NCBI GenBank assembly: GCA_964438715.1
Contig: CAYTLQ010000002.1
Coordinates: 1 to 41,030, forward strand
DNA from: CAYTLQ01 sp964438715
GTDB lineage: Bacteria > Bacteroidota > Ignavibacteria > Ignavibacteriales > Ignavibacteriaceae
Length of the DNA stretch: 41,030 nucleotides
Direction: 5' to 3'
The notes beneath the pieces are model-generated. The model did no database searches. It was not told where the DNA came from and was given only the letters and a program-made list of their open reading frames with translations. Positions 16,249-24,062 of the stretch are shown piece after piece. The position numbers and the translations under genes are program-made. How positions within the stretch are numbered: position 1 is the first letter of the stretch; each line of letters opens with the position of its first letter.

Positions 16249-17721
16249 ATGAAAAGTGTACAGGAATTAATCTCTCAGAAACCCTGGTTGGCCTGGGTTA
16301 TTTTTGGTGTAACTGTATTGGTTGTATTTCTTATCGGATTATTTGGAGCTTCAATTATAGAACGCCGCAGTGAAACATATTCTCAGCTTCAGTTGGTTAC
16401 CCAAATTAATGAATGGGAGCCACGCAATGAGGTTTGGGGAAAGAATTTTCCGCGTGAGTATGAATCATATCTTATGAGTTCAGATACTAATTTCGTTAGC
16501 AAATATGGCGGCTCTGCAACAATAGATGTGCTGGAGCGTGATCCGAAATTAGTAGTGCTTTGGGCCGGATATGCTTTCTCAAGGGATTATAATCAGTCAC
16601 GCGGGCATTATTATGCAGTAAAGGATGTGCGTAATTCATTACGAACAGGCATACCTCAACCGGGTACTTGTTGGTCGTGCAAAAGTACCGATGTTCCGCG
16701 ATTAATGAATGAAATGGGAACGAAGAATTTTTATAAAGCAAAATGGGCAGATTTGGGAAATCAGGTTGTGAACGCAATCGGATGTCAGGACTGCCATGAC
16801 CCTAAAACAATGAACCTGAGAATTACCCGTCCAGCATTGATTGAAGGTTTTCAGAATATGGGTAAGGATATTTCCAAAGCATCACATCAGGAAATGCGCT
16901 CACTCGTTTGTGCACAATGCCATGTTGAATACTACTTTAAAGGTAAAGACGATAAGTACCTTACTTTTCCGTGGCACAATGGACTTACTGTTGAAGACAT
17001 GGAAAAATATTATGATGAAATAGAACATGTTGATTTTGAAAATAAAATTAGTAAGGCACCCATACTAAAAGCTCAGCATCCGGATTGGGAACTGTACCAG
17101 ATGAGTATTCATGCTCAACGCGGAGTTTCCTGTGCTGATTGCCACATGCCATATAAGAGCGAAGGAGGAGTAAAGTTTACTGATCACCATGTAGTTAGTC
17201 CACTTGCTAAGATAGAACGCTCATGTGCAGTCTGCCATCGTGAAAAAGAAGAAACCTTGATGAAAAATGTTTATGAACGGCAGGATAAGATTAAAGAGCT
17301 TATGGAGCTTTCTGAGGAAAATCTGGTAAAGGCACACATTACTGCAAAAGCGGCATGGGATGCAGGTGCAACAGCAGAGCAGATGAAACCAATTTTAACA
17401 CTTATTCGTCATTCGCAATGGCGTTGGGATTTTGTTGCCGCAAGCACCGGTGGAGCATTTCATGCACCATTAGAAAGCGCACGAATACTTGCAGGTTCTA
17501 TTCAAAAATCTCAACAGGCATTAGCAGAACTTGGAGTGCTTATTTCTAAACTTGGAGGAAAATGGCCGGTGGAAATGCCGGACATTTCAACGAAAGCAAA
17601 AGCACAGTCATTTATAGGTCTGGATATGGAAAAATTGAGGAAAGAAAAAGCAGAATTCATATCCAATGTAGTCCCTCAATGGGATAAACAGGCGGCCGAA
17701 AGACAGGCAAAAATGAAATAA
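16249..17721 (+). CDS. nrfA: Pentaheme cytochrome c nitrite reductase NrfA
   Basis: 490 residues from the ATG at 16249; a TTG two codons earlier lies too close to AGGA (16237-16240). An N-terminal hydrophobic helix (about 13-37) serves as signal or anchor. Five heme motifs appear: CWSCK at residue 141 (the Lys-ligated catalytic heme typical of NrfA), then CxxCH at 179, 221, 295 and 326. The region after the third heme (HVEYYFKGKD) and KAQHPDWELYQMSIHAQRG carry the usual active-site Tyr, Lys and His neighbourhood. It reduces nitrite to ammonium with six electrons, supplied by NrfH. It is the canonical CxxCK type, not an octaheme variant. A porin gene follows 23 nt later. Confidence 0.97.
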   Translation: MKSVQELISQKPWLAWVIFGVTVLVVFLIGLFGASIIERRSETYSQLQLVTQINEWEPRNEVWGKNFPREYESYLMSSDTNFVSKYGGSATIDVLERDPKLVVLWAGYAFSRDYNQSRGHYYAVKDVRNSLRTGIPQPGTCWSCKSTDVPRLMNEMGTKNFYKAKWADLGNQVVNAIGCQDCHDPKTMNLRITRPALIEGFQNMGKDISKASHQEMRSLVCAQCHVEYYFKGKDDKYLTFPWHNGLTVEDMEKYYDEIEHVDFENKISKAPILKAQHPDWELYQMSIHAQRGVSCADCHMPYKSEGGVKFTDHHVVSPLAKIERSCAVCHREKEETLMKNVYERQDKIKELMELSEENLVKAHITAKAAWDAGATAEQMKPILTLIRHSQWRWDFVAASTGGAFHAPLESARILAGSIQKSQQALAELGVLISKLGGKWPVEMPDISTKAKAQSFIGLDMEKLRKEKAEFISNVVPQWDKQAAERQAKMK

Positions 17722-17744
17722 CTAATTAAAAGGAGTATCGTACA

Positions 17745-18989
17745 ATGAGAAAAATAGCAATTATAGTTTTTTTACTTACACTAACAGTTTTAGCACAAAA
17801 TACTGATAACTGGCAATTTACCGGAGGAGTGCAATTACGAACCGAATTAGACGGAAGGGATTTTTCTAATAAGACCTATCCGCTCTTTTTTTCAAGTCTG
17901 AGGACACGCTTTGCTGTGGCAAAATCACTCGGCGATAAAGTATCGTTTTATGCACAGTTTCAGGATTCACGAATGCTTGGCGAAACCGGTAATACACTTG
18001 CCAGCCTCAAAAATACTGATTTACATCAGGCTTATGTAACAGTAAATAATCCTTTGGATTTACCATTTTCTACAACTGCAGGTCGGTTTGAACTTGCCTA
18101 TGGAACCGAGCGTTTTATTGGTTCAGTAGGTTGGCATTATATCGGTCGCTCGTTTGATGGAATGAAACTGAGCCTCAGCAATGTAAAAGCAGATGTTTTC
18201 TTTTTAACACATACTGAAACTCAGGGGTACATTGCAGCTGCAACACCCGCATATTCTTATCCCGCGCAGAAAAATAAAACATTCAGTATTTACGGTTTTT
18301 GGACAAAACCATTTACAAACGATAAACATACCGTTGAAGTTTTGGGTTATTATGAAAACAATCGTGTCCAGACTAATGGTGTTGATAATGATCTTGCTAA
18401 ATTAACTTTGGCTCTTTCTCATTGGGGTAACTATGATAAATTAAAGACAATTACCGAAGTCGCTTTTCAGAGCGGAAAAGAAGGAGCGAAGAAGGTTTCT
18501 GCATACCTTATTTCCGTTTCGGGAAATTATTCACTAGGTAGTGTATCGTTGGGACTTGGAGCAGATCTCCTTTCCGGAAACAAAGTTACCGATACGGTTA
18601 AAAATAATTGCTTTAGCCCTACTTATGGAACAAACCACAAGTATTATGGGTATATGGATTATTTCATAAATATTCCCGTTAATACCAAAAATCTTGGGTT
18701 AAATGATATTTATTTAATGTACAATCTCAACAAAGAAGGCAGTCCCTGGACATTTGGATTAAATGCTCACTATTTTACAACTGCACAGAAGGATGCTCAG
18801 GATAAGAGTGCTCTCGGACAGGAGTTTGATTTAACCGTTAAATATAATATCATTAAAGGTGCGGTACTACAATGGGGCGGAAGTGTATTCCTTCCCGGAG
18901 ATGTGATGAAAACATTCTTCAAGTCTGTTAATGGCGCAAGAGAAGATATGTCGTTCTGGTCATATATAATGATAACGGCAAACTTCTAA
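17745..18989 (+). CDS. Outer-membrane beta-barrel porin (alginate-export/AlgE-like)
   Basis: 414 residues. Signal peptide MRKIAIIVFLLTLTVLA, then a protein of alternating hydrophobic strands with aromatic girdles and a terminal Phe (IMITANF), typical of an outer-membrane barrel. GGVQLRTELDGRDF, SLRTRFAVAKSLGDKVSFYAQFQDSR and TTAGRFELAYGTERFIG resemble the alginate_exp (PF13372) family. It follows nrfA by 23 nt with a good ribosome binding site (AAGGAG), and a terminator lies right after it, so it closes the nrf operon. It may admit nitrite or another small solute; that is inferred from context only. Confidence 0.82.
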   Translation: MRKIAIIVFLLTLTVLAQNTDNWQFTGGVQLRTELDGRDFSNKTYPLFFSSLRTRFAVAKSLGDKVSFYAQFQDSRMLGETGNTLASLKNTDLHQAYVTVNNPLDLPFSTTAGRFELAYGTERFIGSVGWHYIGRSFDGMKLSLSNVKADVFFLTHTETQGYIAAATPAYSYPAQKNKTFSIYGFWTKPFTNDKHTVEVLGYYENNRVQTNGVDNDLAKLTLALSHWGNYDKLKTITEVAFQSGKEGAKKVSAYLISVSGNYSLGSVSLGLGADLLSGNKVTDTVKNNCFSPTYGTNHKYYGYMDYFINIPVNTKNLGLNDIYLMYNLNKEGSPWTFGLNAHYFTTAQKDAQDKSALGQEFDLTVKYNIIKGAVLQWGGSVFLPGDVMKTFFKSVNGAREDMSFWSYIMITANF

Positions 18990-19012
18990 TAAAATTTTTT
19001 ATTTGTGATATT

Positions 19013-19047
19013 AAGAGGCTGTCTCAAAAGAGTCAGCCTCTTTTATT
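19013..19047 (+). terminator. Rho-independent terminator after the nrf-porin operon
   Basis: AAGAGGCTG (19013-19021) pairs with CAGCCTCTT (19034-19042). CTC/GAG continues the stem around an AAAA loop, and a T-rich tail follows. The arms are nearly the same as those of the groESL terminator. Confidence 0.9.
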
Positions 19048-19511
19048 TTTTAGCAATCCGCAAACCGAGCCATCCCGTATCGGATTTTCAAACGACTCGC
19101 TAAATTATTATCACTCACCGGCAGACGAAAAAACATTCGGATTACGGAAAAAAAATGAGATTCTGTTTGGTAAGTGATTATAGTCTAATGTTGAAAAATA
19201 AGTCAGCCTATAAGTTAATTTTTTTCTAATCGTTACTTTTCCGGGAAATAAACCGCTGAAAGTTCCGGTAAAATACTTCTCGGAAAAATTTGGCTCACGG
19301 TCATTGCAGAATTTCTGTGTTTTTTTTAAAAAACCATAGTAACTAATTAAAAATCAGGGGTAACTCATTTCCTCTTTGATAAGGAGCAGGAAAACATTTG
19401 TAAGTCACAAGTTCACCCTGTTCCGGCAGTGCATAAATTCAGATTAATTGTCAGAAACGACGCAACTTTATTAAATTAAGGTACTATTTAATTTTAATTA
19501 AGGAGTTTGTT
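19045..19511. other. Long leader/intergenic region before hpd
   Basis: About 465 bases without a credible ORF. The last 60 bases are very AT-rich and contain the near direct repeats TTAAATTAAGG and TTTAATTAAGG just before the hpd ribosome binding site (AAGGAG, 19500-19505). A regulator site for the tyrosine genes would be expected here, but I cannot define one. Confidence 0.4.
19448..19477 (+). promoter_or_regulatory. Possible hpd promoter
   Basis: TTGTCA (19448-19453) and TAAATT (19472-19477) with an 18-nt gap resemble -35 and -10 boxes. The match is partial and the region is AT-rich, so this is tentative. Confidence 0.25.
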
Positions 19512-20624
19512 ATGGCACTTGACCTCGGTATAAGAGGGTATCATTTCGTTGAATTTTATGTCGGTTCAGCAAAAATGTGGGCATACTGGATGGCTAAAGC
19601 GTTATCGATGAAGGTTGAAGGGTATTGCGGTCCTGAAACCGGAGTAAAAGATAAGGTATCATATTATCTCGTCAAAAATCACATCCGGTTTGTCATTACA
19701 TCGGCAGTAAAACCAACAAACTATGATGTTATGTATTTTATTGAGAGGCATGGTGATGGAGTAAAACGCTGGAGTCTGAATGTAGATGATGTAAAGACAG
19801 CGTATGAGTCTGCAGTAAAGGGTGGGGGAATACCTTCGCGTACTCCAAAAAAATTTGAAAACGAGCATGGATATGTTGAAGAAGCGGCAATAAAATTATA
19901 CGATGATGCCGAGATAGTTTTCTTTAATAATGACAACTATAAAGGGATTTTCAGGCCGGGTTTTGGAGAGCCAATTCAGAAAATCACAATTGAATGTGAG
20001 GACACCGGATTGGCAGTGATAGACCATATTGTTGGAAATGTTCGTGAAAATGAAATGAATCTTTGGGAAAATTATCTTAATAAATCTCTTGGACTTGAGA
20101 CCTTCATTGAATTTGGACCGGGAGATATTTCCACCAAATATTCCGCACTATTGTCGAAAGTCGTTCGTTCCAAGGATAAGAAAATACGCAATCCAATTAA
20201 TGAACCTTATGAAGGTATCAAGAAATCGCAGATCGAAGAATATATCGAGGAATACTCCGGCAGTGGTATTCAACATGTCGCGTTAACAACTCCCAATATC
20301 TTAAAAACCATTGAGGCAATGAGAAAGAACGGAGTTGAATTCCTCAGCACTCCGCCTGATACTTATTACGAGATGCTTAAAGAAAAAGGTTGGGAGATAA
20401 CCGAAAATATTGATGATCTCAAAAAACTCGGTATCCTCTGCGATGTTGAGGGTCAGGGCTATCTTCTTCAGTTATTCACAAAACCAATTGGAGATAGACC
20501 AACCTTTTTCTTTGAGATTATTCAACGCAGAAAAGGCGCTGAAGGTTTTGGACAAGGAAATTTTCAGGCGCTTTTTGAGTCCATTGAGCGCGATCAAATG
20601 CTTCGTGGTAATTTTGATAAATAA
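19512..20624 (+). CDS. hpd: 4-hydroxyphenylpyruvate dioxygenase
   Basis: 370 residues, family length. Two VOC domains: the N-terminal one opens YHFVEFYVGSAKMWAYW. The C-terminal one holds the iron site, with His in the N-terminal part of domain 2 (AVIDHIVGNV), His in GIQHVALTT and Glu in TFFFEIIQRR. The terminal GFGQGNFQALFESIERDQ is the substrate-covering helix. It converts 4-hydroxyphenylpyruvate to homogentisate with O2 and Fe(II) in the cytosol. It is first gene of the tyrosine cluster, and hmgA follows 18 nt later. An aerobic step beside a nitrite ammonifier suggests a facultative lifestyle. Confidence 0.97.
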   Translation: MALDLGIRGYHFVEFYVGSAKMWAYWMAKALSMKVEGYCGPETGVKDKVSYYLVKNHIRFVITSAVKPTNYDVMYFIERHGDGVKRWSLNVDDVKTAYESAVKGGGIPSRTPKKFENEHGYVEEAAIKLYDDAEIVFFNNDNYKGIFRPGFGEPIQKITIECEDTGLAVIDHIVGNVRENEMNLWENYLNKSLGLETFIEFGPGDISTKYSALLSKVVRSKDKKIRNPINEPYEGIKKSQIEEYIEEYSGSGIQHVALTTPNILKTIEAMRKNGVEFLSTPPDTYYEMLKEKGWEITENIDDLKKLGILCDVEGQGYLLQLFTKPIGDRPTFFFEIIQRRKGAEGFGQGNFQALFESIERDQMLRGNFDK

Positions 20625-20642
20625 GAGCTGGAGAAATACAAT

Positions 20643-21806
20643 ATGCCTTACTATGTAAAATTGGGTAAAGTACCTGACAAGCGCCATATAACATTTTATA
20701 AAGATGATGGTAAATCACTATATCGTGAAGAGCTTTTTGGGACAAAAGGTTTTTCCGGAATCTATTCTAATAAGTATCATATTTATGCACCGCCACAGGT
20801 TGAAGCAATTCGTGAGGTTTTTCCTGAAAAAGCACCTGTCTGGGGTGATGCGCCGTTAAAGTATTATCATTTTATGACACAAAATGATAACACAGGTGGT
20901 AACTTTATTACAGCTCGTCGTGAGTATTTGAAAAATCAGCATTGTGTTATTGCAACTGCCCGGATCACCGAGGATACTGAAACTTTTTTCCGCAATAGTT
21001 ATGCTCACGAAATGATATTTATCCATTACGGAAATGGCAACTTTCTTTCGGAGTATGGTAATCTTCCATTTACTCAATGGGATTATATCATCGTACCAAA
21101 AGGCACAACATATCAGTTAAAATTTGATTCTTATGAGAATGCCAGAGTGCTGATTGTTGAAAGCTCTACCCCGTATGATATACCAAGACATTTTCGCAAT
21201 GAGTATGGTCAAACTACCGAGGATGCACCTTATTACGAGAGAGATTTCCGTCCCCCTGTCTATGCCGAGGCAATTGACCGGAAGGGACAATTTCAACTCC
21301 TATTGAAGGTTGCTAACCGTTATTTTGAATACATACTTCCACATCATCCGTTTGATGTTGTTGGTTGGGATGGATATCTTTATCCCTATGCATTTAATAT
21401 AAAGGATTATGCTCCGAAAGTCGGGAAGATCCATCTACCTCCCCCAACGCATTTAGTCTTTACCACGGGTCATTTCGTCGTTTGTAATTTTGTTCCGCGA
21501 CTTTTTGATTTCCATCCACAGGCAATACCTGCACCATATTTTCATAGTAATGTTGATAGCGACGAGGTATTGTATTATGTGCATGGTGATTTTATGAGTC
21601 GTGCCGGTGTCAGAGAAGGATCAGTCACTCTTCATCCAATGGGTATTCCACACGGTCCACAACCGGGCAAAACAGAAGCCTCAATCGGGAAAAAGGACAC
21701 TGAGGAATATGCTGTTATGATTGATACCTTTGAACCTTTACAGTTGACAACAAATGTTAAGGATACCCTGGTTCAGGATTACGAACACTCCTGGCTCGAA
21801 AAATAG
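20643..21806 (+). CDS. hmgA: Homogentisate 1,2-dioxygenase
   Basis: 387 residues of cupin-type ring-cleaving dioxygenase. Recognisable parts are PYYVKLGKVPDKRH at the start, the C-terminal cupin with PYFHSNVDSDEVLYYVHG (iron-binding His and Glu) and HPMGIPHGPQPG (third ligand His). It opens homogentisate to maleylacetoacetate. It is shorter than the ~440-residue proteobacterial and animal enzymes, as in many other bacteria. GGAG lies upstream of the ATG. A strong terminator directly follows the stop, so hpd-hmgA can be a bicistronic unit. Confidence 0.95.
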   Translation: MPYYVKLGKVPDKRHITFYKDDGKSLYREELFGTKGFSGIYSNKYHIYAPPQVEAIREVFPEKAPVWGDAPLKYYHFMTQNDNTGGNFITARREYLKNQHCVIATARITEDTETFFRNSYAHEMIFIHYGNGNFLSEYGNLPFTQWDYIIVPKGTTYQLKFDSYENARVLIVESSTPYDIPRHFRNEYGQTTEDAPYYERDFRPPVYAEAIDRKGQFQLLLKVANRYFEYILPHHPFDVVGWDGYLYPYAFNIKDYAPKVGKIHLPPPTHLVFTTGHFVVCNFVPRLFDFHPQAIPAPYFHSNVDSDEVLYYVHGDFMSRAGVREGSVTLHPMGIPHGPQPGKTEASIGKKDTEEYAVMIDTFEPLQLTTNVKDTLVQDYEHSWLEK

Positions 21807-21815
21807 TATTTTCCC

Positions 21816-21842
21816 GCCGCACCACTTTGGTGCGGCTTTTTT
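21816..21842 (+). terminator. Rho-independent terminator after hmgA
   Basis: GCCGCACC (21816-21823) pairs with GGTGCGGC (21829-21836) across a 5-nt loop, followed by six T. It separates hpd-hmgA from the aminotransferase and lies upstream of that gene's ATG. Confidence 0.93.
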
Positions 21843-21865
21843 CAAAATTTATAAGCAAAATATTT

Positions 21866-23017
21866 ATGGTTTTTGTACCCGAACACATTAAAAATCTTGT
21901 GCCGTACAAATCCGGTAAGCCAATAGAAGAATTGGCCCGGGAAAAGGGATTAAATAAAATTGTAAAGTTAGCCTCAAACGAAAACCCGCTTGGACCCTCA
22001 CCAAAGGCGATTAAGGCAATTAACAGTTATGCTTCCGAGTTACACCGATATACCGATCCCTCGTATTATCGTTTAACTCATGTACTCGCACAGAAAATGC
22101 AAATTTCCCCAAAAAACATATTTGTCGCCGCAGGCTCGGATGCAATTCTTCAATATATCGTAACAACATTCAGTAACGAGGGAGACGAATTGCTGACATC
22201 GGAGGGGACATTTATTGGGTGGGGGGTGAATGTTAAAAAATATAACCGGGTACATAAAACGGTACCCTTGAAAGATTATGCTTACAATCTTAAGGCTATA
22301 GCCGCCGCAGTGACAGAAAATACACGCATAATTTATCTTGCTAATCCGAACAATCCAACGGGCAGTTGCTTTTCATCAGATGACCTCACCAGATTTCTCG
22401 ATAGTATTCCGGATCATATTCTGGTTGTATTTGATGAGGCTTACCATTTATATGCCCATAAGTCCGAAGGATATCCGGACGGGCTAAATTTTTTGCGAAA
22501 CAATGTCATAGTATTACGAACATTCTCCAAGAGTTATGGACTTGCGGGTTTACGCATTGGTGTTGCATTCGGTGAAGAAAACATTATACGCTATCTTTAT
22601 AAAATGAAACTGCCATTTGAACCAAGTCTTATGGCACAGGAAGCGGTAATAGCCGCACTTGATGATGAGGAGTTCTTATCAGAAACATTCAGACTCAATA
22701 ATGAATCGCTCAGTTACATGCGGGCGGCAATAAGTGAACTTGGAATCCGGATGACAGAAACCAAAGCAAATTTTTTTCTCATGCTTTTTGAAAATGGTGA
22801 TACGGCAACGGTTTTTAATCAACGATGTTTAGAGAGGGGACTTATTCTCCGGCACACTGCATCATTTGGAATACCGGAGGGAGTAAGAATTAATTCAGGA
22901 ACTATGGAAGAAACAATATTTGCTGTTTCTGTAATAAACGAGGTTTTTAGTGAATTGGTTTCGGAAGGTGTTATAAAAAACCATTCTGCCGTAATAACTT
23001 CTGATACCACAAAATAA
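21866..23017 (+). CDS. Class I/II PLP aminotransferase, probable aromatic aminotransferase (HisC-like)
   Basis: 383 residues from the ATG at 21866; the open frame reaches back to 21827, but that start falls inside the hmgA terminator hairpin. Fold-type I motifs: KLASNENPLGPSP, RYTDPSYYRLT, AAGSDAILQYI, YLANPNNPTG, VVFDEAYHLYA, TFSKSYGLAGLRIG (PLP-binding Lys) and a C-terminal Arg in EGVRINSG. By sequence it belongs to the histidinol-phosphate aminotransferase group. Its place between hmgA and fumarylacetoacetase argues for tyrosine or other aromatic transamination, the first step of the pathway. A true biosynthetic HisC is the alternative. The fah-family gene follows 10 nt after the stop. Confidence 0.88.
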   Translation: MVFVPEHIKNLVPYKSGKPIEELAREKGLNKIVKLASNENPLGPSPKAIKAINSYASELHRYTDPSYYRLTHVLAQKMQISPKNIFVAAGSDAILQYIVTTFSNEGDELLTSEGTFIGWGVNVKKYNRVHKTVPLKDYAYNLKAIAAAVTENTRIIYLANPNNPTGSCFSSDDLTRFLDSIPDHILVVFDEAYHLYAHKSEGYPDGLNFLRNNVIVLRTFSKSYGLAGLRIGVAFGEENIIRYLYKMKLPFEPSLMAQEAVIAALDDEEFLSETFRLNNESLSYMRAAISELGIRMTETKANFFLMLFENGDTATVFNQRCLERGLILRHTASFGIPEGVRINSGTMEETIFAVSVINEVFSELVSEGVIKNHSAVITSDTTK

Positions 23018-23027
23018 AGGAACTTTT

Positions 23028-24044
23028 ATGAAATTTGTATCATACTATCTTGCAGGTGAGGAAAGGGCAGGTCTGTTTCTTAACGATGGTGTACTTGATA
23101 TTGGCACTGCCGCAAAAAAGAACGGACTGAATCTGGGAAGCACGATGAGGGAATTATTAAGCGATTGGGATAATTCATTAGAACTTTGCCGACAACTCGA
23201 AATGGCGTATAACTCAGGAAATATTACAACTGATAGCCTGCTGAACGGACTGCAATTTCTTTCGCCTGTGCCTCATCCAACTTCCTGCCGTGACGGGTAC
23301 GCGTTCAGACAGCATGTTGCTACTGCACGAAGAAACAGGGGAGTTGAGATGATACCAGAATTCGATCAATATCCTGTTTTCTATTTCACTAATCATCTGG
23401 CGGTATTTGGTGAAGGCGAGATAAAAGTTGAGACTGACCATTTAAAGGGGCTGGATTTCGAACTTGAATGTGCAGTTGTAATAGGAAAACATGGAAAGAA
23501 TATCCGTTCTTCGGAAGCTGATGAATACATCGCAGGATATATGATTATGAATGATTTTTCCGCACGCGTTTTACAAATGGAAGAAATGAAGCTCAATCTT
23601 GGTCCTGCAAAGGGTAAAGATTTTGCGAGCAGTTTTGGTCCTTGGCTTGTAACTCCTGACGAAATTGCATCAAAAAAAATTGAAACTCCGTTTGGTAATA
23701 AACATTTACTAAAAATGAGGGCTTACCACAATGGTGAATTAATTTCCGAGGGCAATCTTAATGATATGAATTGGACATTTGCGGAAATAATAGAACGAGC
23801 ATCTTATGGTGTGCAATTACATGCGGGCGATATTATTGGGTCCGGCACAGTAGGAACGGGTTGTTACCTTGAGCTTAACGGTACCCGTGCTTTAGTTGCA
23901 AAAGAAAAAGGAGAACAATACACTCCGGTATGGCTTCAGCCTGGGGACACAATTGAGTTGGAAATTGAGATGCTTGGCAGATTAAAAAATACAATCGTGT
24001 ATTCCGGTGAAGAATACTCGATACTGGCAAAAAAGAAAATATAA
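23028..24044 (+). CDS. Fumarylacetoacetase (FAH) family hydrolase
   Basis: 338 residues. The N-terminal domain (about 1-70) has MKFVSYYLAGEERAGLFL and is followed by the FAH catalytic domain: CRDGYAFRQHVATARRNRG, LDFELECAVVIGKHGKNI (metal-binding Glu residues), YMIMNDFSARVLQ (metal Asp and Arg), GPAKGKDFASSFGPWLVTPDEI and GSGTVGTGCYLEL. It hydrolyses fumarylacetoacetate to fumarate and acetoacetate, the last step of tyrosine catabolism. AAGGAA lies before the ATG, and the gene starts 10 nt after the aminotransferase. The family also contains acylpyruvases, but the context favours FAH. It is convergent with the next gene (18 nt apart). Confidence 0.93.
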   Translation: MKFVSYYLAGEERAGLFLNDGVLDIGTAAKKNGLNLGSTMRELLSDWDNSLELCRQLEMAYNSGNITTDSLLNGLQFLSPVPHPTSCRDGYAFRQHVATARRNRGVEMIPEFDQYPVFYFTNHLAVFGEGEIKVETDHLKGLDFELECAVVIGKHGKNIRSSEADEYIAGYMIMNDFSARVLQMEEMKLNLGPAKGKDFASSFGPWLVTPDEIASKKIETPFGNKHLLKMRAYHNGELISEGNLNDMNWTFAEIIERASYGVQLHAGDIIGSGTVGTGCYLELNGTRALVAKEKGEQYTPVWLQPGDTIELEIEMLGRLKNTIVYSGEEYSILAKKKI

Positions 24045-24062
24045 TATTCTTTATTTCATTAT

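Noticed and set aside
19239..19250. Palindrome TTTCCGGGAAA in the pre-hpd region
   Set aside because: Too short to separate from chance in a 465-base region, and no second copy near the promoter.
21827..21865. N-terminal extension of the HisC-like aminotransferase
   Set aside because: It begins inside the hmgA terminator hairpin and has no homology; ATG at 21866 fits the family.
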